Positions 43,726-51,462 are shown, numbered from the stretch's first letter. The stretch is 64,000 nucleotides of DNA from Symbiobacterium sp040797425 (GCF_040797425.1 NZ_JBFNEH010000014.1:5073-69072); one strand, 5' to 3'. The notes: generated from the letters alone by a model not told the origin. Program-made: numbers and translations.

Positions 43726-44469
43726 CACCCCGCACCCCTCCCCGCCCTGCGCGAACTGGCCGACCGGCACGGGCTGCTCCTGATCGAGGACGCGTGCGAG
43801 GCGCTGGGCTCCACCCTCCACGGCGTGCCCTGCGGCAGCCCCCGGTACGCCCACGGCGCCGTGTTCGCTTTCTACCCCAACAAGCAGATCACCACGGGCG
43901 AAGGCGGCGTGGTGGTCACAGACGACGACCGTGCGGCCGCCCTCTGCCGCAGCCTGCGCAACCAGGGGCGAGGCGAGGACGGCGCCTGGCTGACCCACGT
44001 GCGCCTCGGCTACAACTACCGCATGGACGAGATGAGCGCCGCCGTGGGCGCCGTGCAGATGGCGCGGCTGCAAGAACTGCTGGACAGGCGGGCCCGGGTG
44101 GCCGCAGCCTACCGGCGGCGCCTGGCGGAGATCCCCGGGGTCACGCTCCCTGAGGCGGCCCCGGGGGCGCAGGTGCAGTGGTTCGTCTGGGTGGTGCGCC
44201 TGGACCCGGCCATCGACCGGGACCGGGTGATGCAGTTCCTGCTCGGCCGGGGCATCGGCTGTCGGCCTTACTTCCCCCCGATCCACCTGCAGCCGTTCTA
44301 CGTCGAGGTGTTCGGCTGCAGGCCCGGGGACCTGCCGGTTACCGAGGCCGTCGCCCGGACGGTGCTGGCCCTGCCCTTCCACGGGGGCCTGAGCGATGCG
44401 GAGATCGACGAGGTCGCCGCGGCGCTGGCGGAGGCGGTCGTTTGCGCCGCTGTGCGCGGTGGACGGTGA
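43588..44469 (+). CDS. Chimeric open frame: LCP core piece fused to C-terminal two-thirds of a DegT aminotransferase
   Basis: The first ~45 residues derive from an LCP protein (SIPRDSRVLIPGRGLDKINH). From GHPAPLPALRELADRHGLLL onward the sequence is a DegT/DnrJ/EryC1/StrS PLP-dependent sugar aminotransferase: IEDACEALGS, VFAFYPNKQITTGEGGVVVT with the Schiff-base lysine, RLGYNYRMDEMSAAVGAVQ, and the C-terminal substrate domain. The N-terminal ~150 residues of a normal ~370-residue enzyme, including the helix that grips the PLP phosphate, are missing. Activity is therefore unlikely without complementation. A deletion joining an LCP gene to a degT gene explains it best; a misassembly is the alternative. 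Confidence 0.7.
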   Translation: MPCRRAKENRQRGAIRREGALLSIPRDSRVLIPGRGLDKINHALFGHPAPLPALRELADRHGLLLIEDACEALGSTLHGVPCGSPRYAHGAVFAFYPNKQITTGEGGVVVTDDDRAAALCRSLRNQGRGEDGAWLTHVRLGYNYRMDEMSAAVGAVQMARLQELLDRRARVAAAYRRRLAEIPGVTLPEAAPGAQVQWFVWVVRLDPAIDRDRVMQFLLGRGIGCRPYFPPIHLQPFYVEVFGCRPGDLPVTEAVARTVLALPFHGGLSDAEIDEVAAALAEAVVCAAVRGGR

Positions 44470-44757
44470 CAGGTGCTGGATCACCGGCGGATGGCCAGTC
44501 GCAGGAGTGGCGTGCGGCGCCAGATCCGGGTCGATGCCGGGTGCTGGGCCGAGAGCGATGAGGGTGGAAGGGCGCCGGATGGCGCGTCTCGCGCAGCCGG
44601 TGGTAAACTATGGGTAGTGGCGGCAGGCGGGATGACCCGCTAGCTCCGGCGGTGGGATGGCGCGGGTGCGGCCGTGCGGGATCGACGGGCACACGCCCCC
44701 ACCCCCGGGGCTCACTGGTTGCCAAGCCACAAACCCGTGATGAAGGAGCGGTTGCGC

Positions 44758-45396
44758 ATGAAGATCGCCGTGATCGGGGCCAGCGGTAAGGCCGGTAGGT
44801 TGATCGTGGAAGAAGCCGTCAACCGCGGGCATGAGGTAACCGCGATTGTGCGCGACGCGAAGAAGGTCACCCGGCCAGACGTCAAGGTGGTGGAGAAGAG
44901 CATCTTCGACCTGACGGCGGAGGACCTCAAGCCCTACGACGTGGTGGTGAACGCCTTCGGCGCCCCGCCCGGAGAGGAGCAGGCCCACGTTGACGCAGGG
45001 CGCACGCTGATCCGGGCGCTGAAGGGGACCGACGTGCGCCTCATCGTCGTGGGCGGCGCCGGGAGCCTCTACACCGACGAGAGCAAGACCCTCAGGGTGC
45101 TGGACGCCCCGGGGTTCCCGGAGGCGTACAAGCCCACCGCCAGAGGGCAGGCCCGCAATCTCGAGGACCTGCGCGCCACCACAGACGTGAAGTGGACGTT
45201 CATCAGCCCGTCGGCCGTGTTCGATCCTAACGGCAAGCGAACGGGCCAGTACCGCACGGGGAAAGACGTGCTGCTGCATAACTCCCGGGGCGAGAGCTAC
45301 ATCAGCTATGCCGACTACGCCATCGCCGTGCTCGATGAAATCGAGAAACCGAAGCACTTAAACGAACGGTTTACGGTTGTCGGAGAGAAGGAGTGA
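44758..45396 (+). CDS. NAD(P)-binding SDR-like oxidoreductase (YwnB/NmrA-like)
   Basis: A 212-residue atypical short-chain dehydrogenase/NAD(P)H-binding protein. The dinucleotide motif is MKIAVIGASGKAGRLIVEEA (GxSGxxG). VEKSIFDL, VVNAFGAPPG, LIVVGGAGSLY and WTFISPSAVFDP are typical of the YwnB/NAD(P)H-binding family. The ATG at 44758 has AAGGAG 9 nt upstream. Enzymes of this group are often stress-related reductases, so its place beside polysaccharide genes may be coincidental. It is intact and followed by a very strong terminator. The ~290 bp between it and the DegT chimera hold nothing I can identify. Confidence 0.85.
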   Translation: MKIAVIGASGKAGRLIVEEAVNRGHEVTAIVRDAKKVTRPDVKVVEKSIFDLTAEDLKPYDVVVNAFGAPPGEEQAHVDAGRTLIRALKGTDVRLIVVGGAGSLYTDESKTLRVLDAPGFPEAYKPTARGQARNLEDLRATTDVKWTFISPSAVFDPNGKRTGQYRTGKDVLLHNSRGESYISYADYAIAVLDEIEKPKHLNERFTVVGEKE

Positions 45397-45466
45397 CAGA
45401 CGCCACCGGTCAGCGTTCCTGACTGGCTCGGTGCGTGGTCGTTCCTCAGCGGCAACACGGCCCGAC

Positions 45467-45497
45467 AAGAGCGGTGCACGTACGCACCGCTCTTTTT
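45467..45497 (+). terminator. Strong rho-independent terminator
   Basis: AAGAGCGGTGC pairs with GCACCGCTCTT (11 bp, 6-nt loop ACGTAC) and runs into TTTTT. It terminates the NAD(P)-binding protein gene. Confidence 0.9.
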
Positions 45498-45595
45498 CAT
45501 GCCCGCCCAGCGGCTCGTCGGGCGCCTGCCGACGCCCCAGTTCGCACCCGCCCCCTCGCCGCCTCCTCCGTCTTGTCCCCCTTACGGCGGGGTGT

Positions 45596-45852
45596 TGGTC
45601 ATCCTGCCACCATCCTCGCGCTGCCTCCCATTTTCCTCACCGTGCTTACGCCATCAAGCTGGTCCCTCCCGCCTCATCCTTCCGGTGCCTACCATCCCCC
45701 TTCTCCGCTCTTGCGGCAGCGAGGTGGTCACCCCGCCGTCGTCCTTCTGGTGCGTCCCATTCCCCTCACCGCCGTGGCGGCACCGAGGTGGTCACCTCGC
45801 CGCCGTCCTGCCGCTGCCTCCCATACCCCCACCGTCCTTGGAACGCCACGGA
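45596..45852. repeat. Four degenerate ~64-bp tandem repeats
   Basis: Units at 45596-45659, 45660-45724, 45725-45788 and 45789-45852 (64, 65, 64 and 64 bp). Each begins TGGTC and shares GCC...CATCC or GTCGTCC, then a CTGCCTCCCAT-like and a CCTCACCG-like segment; units 2 and 3 end in GAGG. On the minus strand each unit reads with a purine-rich centre like GGGGAATGGGA and a G/C hairpin at one end. Nothing in them looks coding. A partial earlier unit may precede 45596. They fill most of the 540-bp gap between the NAD(P)-binding protein and the 2H-type gene. Confidence 0.65.
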
Positions 45853-45935
45853 GAGCACAGTCGGGGGTTGCGGTCGTAACGATGGCGCGATATGATGGCG
45901 ACATTATCAGAATAATGACAGAGGGGGTTGCATGC

Positions 45936-46568
45936 TTGGACTTCTCAGCTCCGACCTACGTAATTCTCCCTGTCCAGTCGCCCATCGCCGATCAGATCCT
46001 GCGAATCCGGGAGCGCTACGGGCACCCGTTGGCCTACCCGGTAGAGGTGACCGTGGCGGGGTCCAGCGGGGTAGGCACCCTCGAGCCCGATCAGGATCCC
46101 GAAGCGGTCGTGCAAGTGCTGGAGCGCATCGCCGCAAGCACCCGGGCGTTTCAGACCGAGTTCGGCGAGGTCCGCCGGTTTCCCGGGACGAACATCTTCT
46201 GGCTATCCTTGAAGGACGAAGCACCTTTCCGAGAGCTGCATCAGCGGCTCAAGGAATCACAAATTCGGTTCCAGCCAAGCCCTTTCCCTTTCCAACCGCA
46301 CTGCACGCTGCAAGTTCGGCAGCGTAGCGAACAAGAAGCGACAGAACTGCTGCGCCTGCGGGTGCCCGGCTCGGTTGTCTTCGACGAGATTGCGCTGGCT
46401 TCCGAGGTGCGGAACGAGAGCGGGCAGCTGGAGTGTCCCATCCTCTGGCGCGCGAAACTGGCCAGCTGCTCCGCCAGCGTCAGCCAGCGGCGCTCGTTGC
46501 GGGACGGGAAGCTGGTCGGGGACGGCCGGAAGCAGACGGGCAGGTACGGATTGTGGTGCGGCAGGTAG
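45936..46568 (+). CDS. 2H phosphoesterase (2'-5' RNA ligase-like), tail altered by fusion
   Basis: About 210 residues. The fold is that of LigT/2'-5' RNA ligase-like 2H phosphoesterases: PTYVILPVQSPIADQILRI at the start, and PFPFQPHCTLQVRQRS carrying the second HxT motif. The first motif, normally HxT, reads VEVTVAG, so one catalytic histidine is replaced and hydrolysis is doubtful. The natural sequence seems to end near ILWRAKL (about 46460); the rest is translation of the antisense of a truncated FemX-like gene. The TTG start at 45936 follows GAGGGGG by 7 nt; an ATG at 45915 is the alternative. Confidence 0.65.
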   Translation: MDFSAPTYVILPVQSPIADQILRIRERYGHPLAYPVEVTVAGSSGVGTLEPDQDPEAVVQVLERIAASTRAFQTEFGEVRRFPGTNIFWLSLKDEAPFRELHQRLKESQIRFQPSPFPFQPHCTLQVRQRSEQEATELLRLRVPGSVVFDEIALASEVRNESGQLECPILWRAKLASCSASVSQRRSLRDGKLVGDGRKQTGRYGLWCGR

Positions 46569-46726
46569 ACCCGGCCCCGCCGGTTCAGGTAGAGCACCGC
46601 CTCCAGCCGCGCCCCGTCCCCCTGGGACTGCCCGAAGACCAGCCGCTCCGGCCGGACCCCCCACCTGATGCGGTTGAACTCGTGCCATCCGTCCAGCGCC
46701 AGCGGGTTGGGCCAGTGCGTCTCCAT
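46448..46726 (-). pseudogene. 5' fragment of a FemX/peptidoglycan-bridge-type acyltransferase
   Basis: The ATG at 46726 with GGGAGGGAAGG upstream opens a frame reading METHWPNPLALDGWHEFNRI, then VYLPHHNPYLPVCFRPSPTS and RRWLTLAEQLASFAR. This resembles the N-terminus of FemAB/FemX (GNAT-fold lipid II aminoacyltransferase-like) proteins, normally over 300 residues. After ~93 residues it runs directly into the antisense of the 2H phosphoesterase gene. The frame stays open to 46241 but is no longer protein-like. The rest of the gene is missing, so this is a truncation. The family call is moderate, based on pattern. Confidence 0.5.
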
Positions 46727-46743
46727 CCTTCCCTCCCCCTTCC

Positions 46744-48120
46744 CTATGACTCCCGGACCGCGCCGACACCGCCCCGGCGCTGCCAGCCCGGCCGGCTGAT
46801 GGCCAGGAGCATCACCGCGTAGAGCGCCAGGTAGCTCGCCGTCATCGCCCCGCCGTACAGCGCCACGGCCACCCCGGGGAGAGCCCCCAGCCCCTTCGCC
46901 GCCACCAGCGCACCGAGGACCAGGATCAGGCGGCCGGCGTCCCAGCACAGCTGCAGGTCCTGCCGCTCCAGGGCGTCGAGGGTGTACGAGAGCGGCACGA
47001 CCACGAACCTGGCCAGCATGGTCAAGACCAGCACCTGGGTATACATCCCCGCCTCGCGCCATTCGGGCCCGAACACGAAACTGAACAGCTGCGGACCGAA
47101 GGCCCCGAGGAAGAGGATCGGCGGGGCGCCGACCAGCAGCAGCCGCCGGGCCAGCTGCTGGAAGAGCGGCCGGACTCCCCGGGGCTCCTCCCGGGCGAGG
47201 CGGGCCACCTCGGCCGCGTACACCTGAGCAACCGCCTGGCCCACCAGCGTCATGGGCGCGTCGATCATCCGCTGACCCAGGGCGTACCAGCCCGCGACCT
47301 GGGTGCCGTAGAAGAGGCCCAGGAGCAGCTGCGCCACCTGCAGCCCGCCGCTGTTGAGCAGGCCCGCCCCTGCGGCGAGGAGCGGAAACCGGCGGAAGCG
47401 GACGGCCGCGGCCCGCATCTCCCGGAGGGAGAGCAGGCGGAGCGGGCTGACCCGCGTGCCCGGGTCCCGTCCCAGCAGCACCAGGGCACCTGCGCCGTAG
47501 CCCGCGGCCCGTCCCACCACCAGGCCCAGTGCGCCGGCGCCCGCCGCGCCGAGGCCGATCTGCAGCCCTCCGGAGACGGCCGACTCCACCACCCGCGACC
47601 GGGTGATGCGGCGGAAGGCCTGCTGGCGGGTCGCCCAGCCGCCGCCCGCCTGGAGGATGCCGAAAGCCAGCAGGGTGAGCGGGAAGAGCCAGACCATCTC
47701 CGTCGGGACGGCCGCGGCCAGGCCCCACGGGTCCAGCCGGCGCAGGAACCAGAGCACCGCCCAGGCGAGGGCGCTCACAGCCCCGGCGACGAGGGCGGAG
47801 AGCGCCGCCAGGTTGGCGCTCCCCTCCACCGTGGGGGCGATGGGCACGGCCATCTCGTACCGCAGGCAGACGGCCGAGGACAGGATGGCGAGCGCCGACG
47901 TGTAGAGGGCGTAGACGCCCATCTCTTCGGGCGAGTAGATGCGGGTGATCACCGGGGAGGTGAGCACCACCAGCGCCTGGGAGAGGGCGCTGCCCCCGGC
48001 CACCAGGGCCACCGCCCGCGTGAGCGGGCCCGCGTCCAGGAAGCGCTGCAGGAACCGGGGACGGTGTTCCGTCGGGCGCAGGCCGGAGCGTTTCAAGGCG
48101 CGCAGGACTCGTGCGACCAT
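46744..48120 (-). CDS. Polysaccharide flippase (Wzx/MOP-family membrane protein)
   Basis: A 458-residue protein with about 12 hydrophobic helices, typical of O-antigen/teichuronic flippases. The N-terminus has GPLTRAVALVAGGSALSQAL and ITRIYSPEEMGVYALYTSAL, the latter a hallmark of the oligosaccharide flippase family, and a later segment reads VAGWYALGQRMIDAPMTLVG. It would flip lipid-linked repeat units across the membrane for surface polysaccharide assembly. The ATG at 48120 lies 8 nt past the DegT stop and just before the FemX remnant in transcription order. It seems intact. Confidence 0.9.
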   Translation of the reverse strand: MVARVLRALKRSGLRPTEHRPRFLQRFLDAGPLTRAVALVAGGSALSQALVVLTSPVITRIYSPEEMGVYALYTSALAILSSAVCLRYEMAVPIAPTVEGSANLAALSALVAGAVSALAWAVLWFLRRLDPWGLAAAVPTEMVWLFPLTLLAFGILQAGGGWATRQQAFRRITRSRVVESAVSGGLQIGLGAAGAGALGLVVGRAAGYGAGALVLLGRDPGTRVSPLRLLSLREMRAAAVRFRRFPLLAAGAGLLNSGGLQVAQLLLGLFYGTQVAGWYALGQRMIDAPMTLVGQAVAQVYAAEVARLAREEPRGVRPLFQQLARRLLLVGAPPILFLGAFGPQLFSFVFGPEWREAGMYTQVLVLTMLARFVVVPLSYTLDALERQDLQLCWDAGRLILVLGALVAAKGLGALPGVAVALYGGAMTASYLALYAVMLLAISRPGWQRRGGVGAVRES

Positions 48121-48128
48121 GCCCACCC

Positions 48129-49043
48129 TCACCGCAGCGCAGCCCGGAGCGCCGCTGCGACCTCGTCCTGCTGGTCCCGGCGCAGGAAAGGACCGATCGG
48201 CAGGGAGAGCACCTCCCGGGCGGCGGCCTCGGCCGCGGGCAGGCTCAGGTTCAGGTGCCGGAAGACCGGCAGCCGGTGCAGCGGCACGGGATAGTAGACC
48301 ATGGTGCTGATTCCGCGCTCCGAGAGAGCCCGCTGCACTTCGTCGCGCCGCCCGTTGAGGATCCGGATGGTGTACTGGTGAAAGACGTGCTCCACCTCCG
48401 GGCGGACGGCGGGCAGCACCACCCCGGGCAGGTCGGCGAGGATCTCCTGGTAGTACGCTGCGGCGGCCTGCCGGCGGCGGTTCCACTCGTCCACGTGGGG
48501 CAGCTTCACCCGGAGGATGGCGGCCTGCAGGACGTCGAGCCGGGAGTTGTAGCCCACCCGCTCGTGGTAGCACTTGCGGCGGGAGCCGTGGGCCCCGGCG
48601 AGGTCCCGGAGGCGGGCCATCTCGGCCGCGTGCCCGAAAAGGTGCACCGGCACGATCGCCCGGGTGCGGGGCGTGACGGCCGCCGCGGCCAGGTCCGGGT
48701 CGAGGGTGAACGTGTCCGGATCGATGTCCGCAAAGACCGGGGTGGCCCCCGCGTGGCAGATGGCCTCGACGGTGGCGAAGAACGTGAACGGGGTGGTGAT
48801 CACCTCGTCTCCCGGCCCCACCCCCAGGGCGCGCAGGGCGATGACGAGGGCATCGGTGCCCGAGTTGAGCGTTATGGCATGGCGCACGCCCAGGTAGGCG
48901 GCCAGCTCCCGCTCCAGCGCCTCCACCTCGGGGCCCAGGATGAACTGGCCGGAGCGCAGCACCTCCTGGATGGCCCCCTGCTGGGGCTCCCACAGGAACT
49001 CCACCTCTGCGGCCAGGTCCAGCATCGGAACCCGCTCACGCAT
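48129..49043 (-). CDS. DegT/DnrJ/EryC1 sugar aminotransferase lacking its PLP-lysine segment
   Basis: A 304-residue protein; family members are usually ~365-370. The N-terminus is intact (MLDLAAEVEFLWEP, SGQFILGPEVEALERELAAY, LNSGTDALVIALRALGVGPG, VPVHLFGHAAEMARL). After LRDLAGAHG it jumps straight to SRRKCYHERVGYNSRLDVLQ, which normally lies ~60 residues later. The missing part holds the IEDAAQA motif and the lysine that binds PLP, so the enzyme should be inactive as an aminotransferase. The deletion is in frame. The ATG at 49043 has a GGGTGAG site. In WlbA/WlbB-type pathways such a DegT enzyme makes the 3-amino sugar, which fits the neighbouring fusion gene. Confidence 0.82.
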   Translation of the reverse strand: MRERVPMLDLAAEVEFLWEPQQGAIQEVLRSGQFILGPEVEALERELAAYLGVRHAITLNSGTDALVIALRALGVGPGDEVITTPFTFFATVEAICHAGATPVFADIDPDTFTLDPDLAAAAVTPRTRAIVPVHLFGHAAEMARLRDLAGAHGSRRKCYHERVGYNSRLDVLQAAILRVKLPHVDEWNRRRQAAAAYYQEILADLPGVVLPAVRPEVEHVFHQYTIRILNGRRDEVQRALSERGISTMVYYPVPLHRLPVFRHLNLSLPAAEAAAREVLSLPIGPFLRRDQQDEVAAALRAALR

Positions 49044-49274
49044 GGGTCTCACCCATCCCTTCCATGTGTGGCCTCCGGCGTCGGAGCGGCCGCGGTGATG
49101 CCCCCTGTCGTCACGCCCGCCGGGGTTGCAAATGCGGCCTCCGCCCCCGTGGCCGCGCCCGTCCATACGCAGACCGCCGGCCCGGTCGCCGCGGTCACAC
49201 CCGTCTCCGGCGCGCCGCCCGCCGGCGCCGCCGGCGCCCGAAGCGCCTGCCGCCCCTCCTCCGCGGCCGCCGGC

Positions 49275-49662
49275 TCACATGGCGCGGACGCCCCCGGGGA
49301 AAGGCGCCGGGGAGGCGGTGTAGAGCACGGGCTTCGGACGAATCGGCTCCACCGGCGGCTCCGCGGGGTCAACGATGCGGAGGCTGTCGAGGGAGGTGAA
49401 CTCCCAGAAGCGGCTCCGGAAGGCCGCAGCCAGGGCGTTCGCCGCGTCGGCGGCACGGACGGGGTCGATGTCGACCACGGCGAGCTGGATCACCTCCGTG
49501 TCCCGCACCACCGAGACGCGGATGCGCTCCTGGAACTGGTCCAGGCTCTCCTGGAGCGGCCACGGCGGCGCCGGTGCAGAGCAGGAGGGGCAGCAGGACC
49601 CACACGAACCGCCGGCCCAGCATGGCGAAGACGTCCCGCAGGCTGATGCGATCGTCAGCCAC
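49275..49662 (-). pseudogene. Wzz-type chain-length determinant, internally deleted and frameshifted
   Basis: The frame from GTG 49662 gives MADDRISLRDVFAMLGRRFV and the membrane helix WVLLPLLLCTGAAVA, as in Wzz/chain-length determinant proteins. Near 49565 the protein-like sequence moves to another frame, PLQESLDQFQERIRVSVVRD then DIDPVRAADAANALAAAFRS, a segment that should lie ~100 residues further along a normal Wzz. It continues to VDPAEPPVEPIRPKPVLYTA, after which the expected second helix is absent. Both an internal deletion and C-terminal loss are therefore present. The start overlaps the end of the WlbA-WlbB fusion gene. The 230 bp beyond it are Ala/Pro-biased and unassigned. Confidence 0.68.
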
Positions 49663-51265
49663 GGAGGACACGCCCCTCCGCCCGCCGGTAGGTCTGGCCG
49701 CACGCATCGCACCGGCCCGCCGACTCGCCAGCGGGGAACACGATCCGGTTGCCGCAGCGGCAGACCCAGCCGATGATGCGGGCCGGGTTGCCCACCACCA
49801 GGGCGTGGTCGGGCACGTCACGGGTGACCACGGCGCCCGCCGCGACGAAGGCGTGCTCCCCGATGGTCACGCCGCACACGATGGTGGCGTTGGCGCCCAG
49901 GGTCGCCCCCCGCCTCACCAGGGTGCGCCGGAGTTCGTGCATGCGGGGCGTATGGCTGCGCGGGTTGCGCACGTTGGTGAAGACCACCGACGGGCCGCAG
50001 AAGACCTCGTCCTCCAGCTCCACGCCCTGGTAGATGGACACGTTGTTCTGCACCTTCACGCGGGCACCCACGCGCACGTTGGGGCCGATCATCACGTTCT
50101 GGCCGATGGTACAGCCGGGCCCGATGGTGCAGTTGGCCAGGATGTGGGAGAAGTGCCACACCCGGGTGCCGGGGCCGATGACCACGTTTTCGTCCACGTA
50201 GCAGGACTCGTGCACGAACGCACCGGGGAACCGGTCGGAGGCGCCGCCGCCGGGAGAGGCGGCCGGAGTGCCGGCGGCGGCACCCGGTGCAGCGTGTCCG
50301 GCGGCGGTAACCCTCCTCTGACACGCCTCCAGCACCGCCAGGACCGCCAGCGCCTCCCGTCCGTCGGTCTCCGGGCTCCGGCGGCTGGCCACGCACTCCA
50401 GGAAGTGGCGGCACTCGGCCATCAGCGGTTCCTCGGGAGTGTAGTCCACCGGCACGGGCTCGCCCTGCCGGGGCACCGGCCGCCCGTCCTGCCAGTCGGC
50501 GCCCGAGGGGAAGAGCAGAAGCTTGTGGTCCGGATCGGTGTCAGTAAAGACCGCCATCCGCCGGTCACCCACCACCGTGATCCGCTGCTGTTTGAGCGGA
50601 TGCAGCCACGAGAAGAGCAGGTAGGCCGCCGCCCCGCCCGGGAACGCGAGCGCCGCCGCAAACACGTCCTCCACCCCCGGCTGCAGGAAGGCGCTCCCCT
50701 GTCCCCGCACCCGGACCGGGGCCTCCTCCATGAGCCACAGCACCACCGAGACGTCGTGCGGGCCCAGCGACCAGAGCACGCTCTCCTCCCGCCGGAACCG
50801 GCCCAGGTTCACCCGCTCGGCGATGATGTACTGGATGCGCCCGAGGTCGCCGTCTGCCACCAGCTGCTTCAGCCGCCGCACGGCCGGGTGGTACCGCAGC
50901 AGGTGGCCGACCATGAGGATGCGCCCCTCCGCCTCCGCCAGCCGGACGAGCTGCTCACCCTCGGCATGCGAGAGGCAGAGCGGTTTCTCCACGAACACGT
51001 CCTTGCCCGCCTGAAGGGACCGGCGCACCAGGTCGCCATGCGTCGCCGCCGGCGTGGCGATGGCCACCGCGTCCACCGACGGATCGGCCAGCGCCTCCTC
51101 CAGCTCATCGGTCACGATGGCCCCCGGGTACCGCAACCCGAGTGACCGCCTGAGACTCTCGTCCACTTCCACGACCCGACGGAGGGCGCCCAGCGCGTGG
51201 AACGTCCGCACCAGGTTGGCCCCCCAGTACCCAGCGCCCACACACGCCACCCGGGGCACTCTCAC
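49655..51265 (-). CDS. Fused Gfo/Idh/MocA sugar dehydrogenase and hexapeptide N-acetyltransferase (WlbA-WlbB type)
   Basis: A 536-residue bifunctional protein. Residues 1-325 are an NAD(P)-dependent Gfo/Idh/MocA oxidoreductase (GAGYWGANLVRTFH, DAVAIATPAATH, VEKPLCLS, ILMVGHLLRYHPAV). An Ala/Gly/Pro linker (about 328-348) joins it to a left-handed beta-helix acyltransferase (about 350-515; VDENVVIGPGTRVWHFSHI, IGQNVMIGPNVRVGARVKVQ, HAFVAAGAVVTRDVPDHALV). The tail has CRCGN and CDACG, a possible zinc knuckle. In Wlb-type routes these activities oxidise C3 and acetylate the 3-amino group of UDP-sugar acids, with a DegT aminotransferase between them. That aminotransferase lies just downstream but is damaged. 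The GTG/ATG-region start at 51265 is accepted as the longest sensible frame. It is intact. Confidence 0.87.
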   Translation of the reverse strand: MRVPRVACVGAGYWGANLVRTFHALGALRRVVEVDESLRRSLGLRYPGAIVTDELEEALADPSVDAVAIATPAATHGDLVRRSLQAGKDVFVEKPLCLSHAEGEQLVRLAEAEGRILMVGHLLRYHPAVRRLKQLVADGDLGRIQYIIAERVNLGRFRREESVLWSLGPHDVSVVLWLMEEAPVRVRGQGSAFLQPGVEDVFAAALAFPGGAAAYLLFSWLHPLKQQRITVVGDRRMAVFTDTDPDHKLLLFPSGADWQDGRPVPRQGEPVPVDYTPEEPLMAECRHFLECVASRRSPETDGREALAVLAVLEACQRRVTAAGHAAPGAAAGTPAASPGGGASDRFPGAFVHESCYVDENVVIGPGTRVWHFSHILANCTIGPGCTIGQNVMIGPNVRVGARVKVQNNVSIYQGVELEDEVFCGPSVVFTNVRNPRSHTPRMHELRRTLVRRGATLGANATIVCGVTIGEHAFVAAGAVVTRDVPDHALVVGNPARIIGWVCRCGNRIVFPAGESAGRCDACGQTYRRAEGRVLRG

Positions 51266-51462
51266 AACTCGTCTCCCCTTCCCTACACCTCAAGAGGCTA
51301 TGCGGGGACAGGCCGGTACTTGCCGGGAAATGTGAGGTCAACGTGCCGAGCCTCTCCAGCCAGGGAGTCCCGGTCCAGCCACACGCAGGGGTTGCGACCC
51401 GGCAGGCAGAAGAAGCATCCATGGCCGCGCTGACGGCCCAACCTGACACGGGGGGATCGCCC

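Noticed and set aside
43416..44153. A single 245-residue Pro/Arg-rich protein in the first frame of the LCP-DegT region
   Set aside because: After the membrane anchor the frame is an out-of-phase reading of LCP and DegT sequence; only the first ~70 residues are meaningful.
45596..45852. CRISPR array
   Set aside because: Units are degenerate along their whole length with no identical repeats alternating with unique spacers, and no cas gene is nearby.
49043..49274. A protein gene in the Ala/Pro-rich stretch between DegT and Wzz remnants
   Set aside because: Frames are low-complexity, lack starts with ribosome-binding sites and show no motif; more likely residue of deleted sequence.
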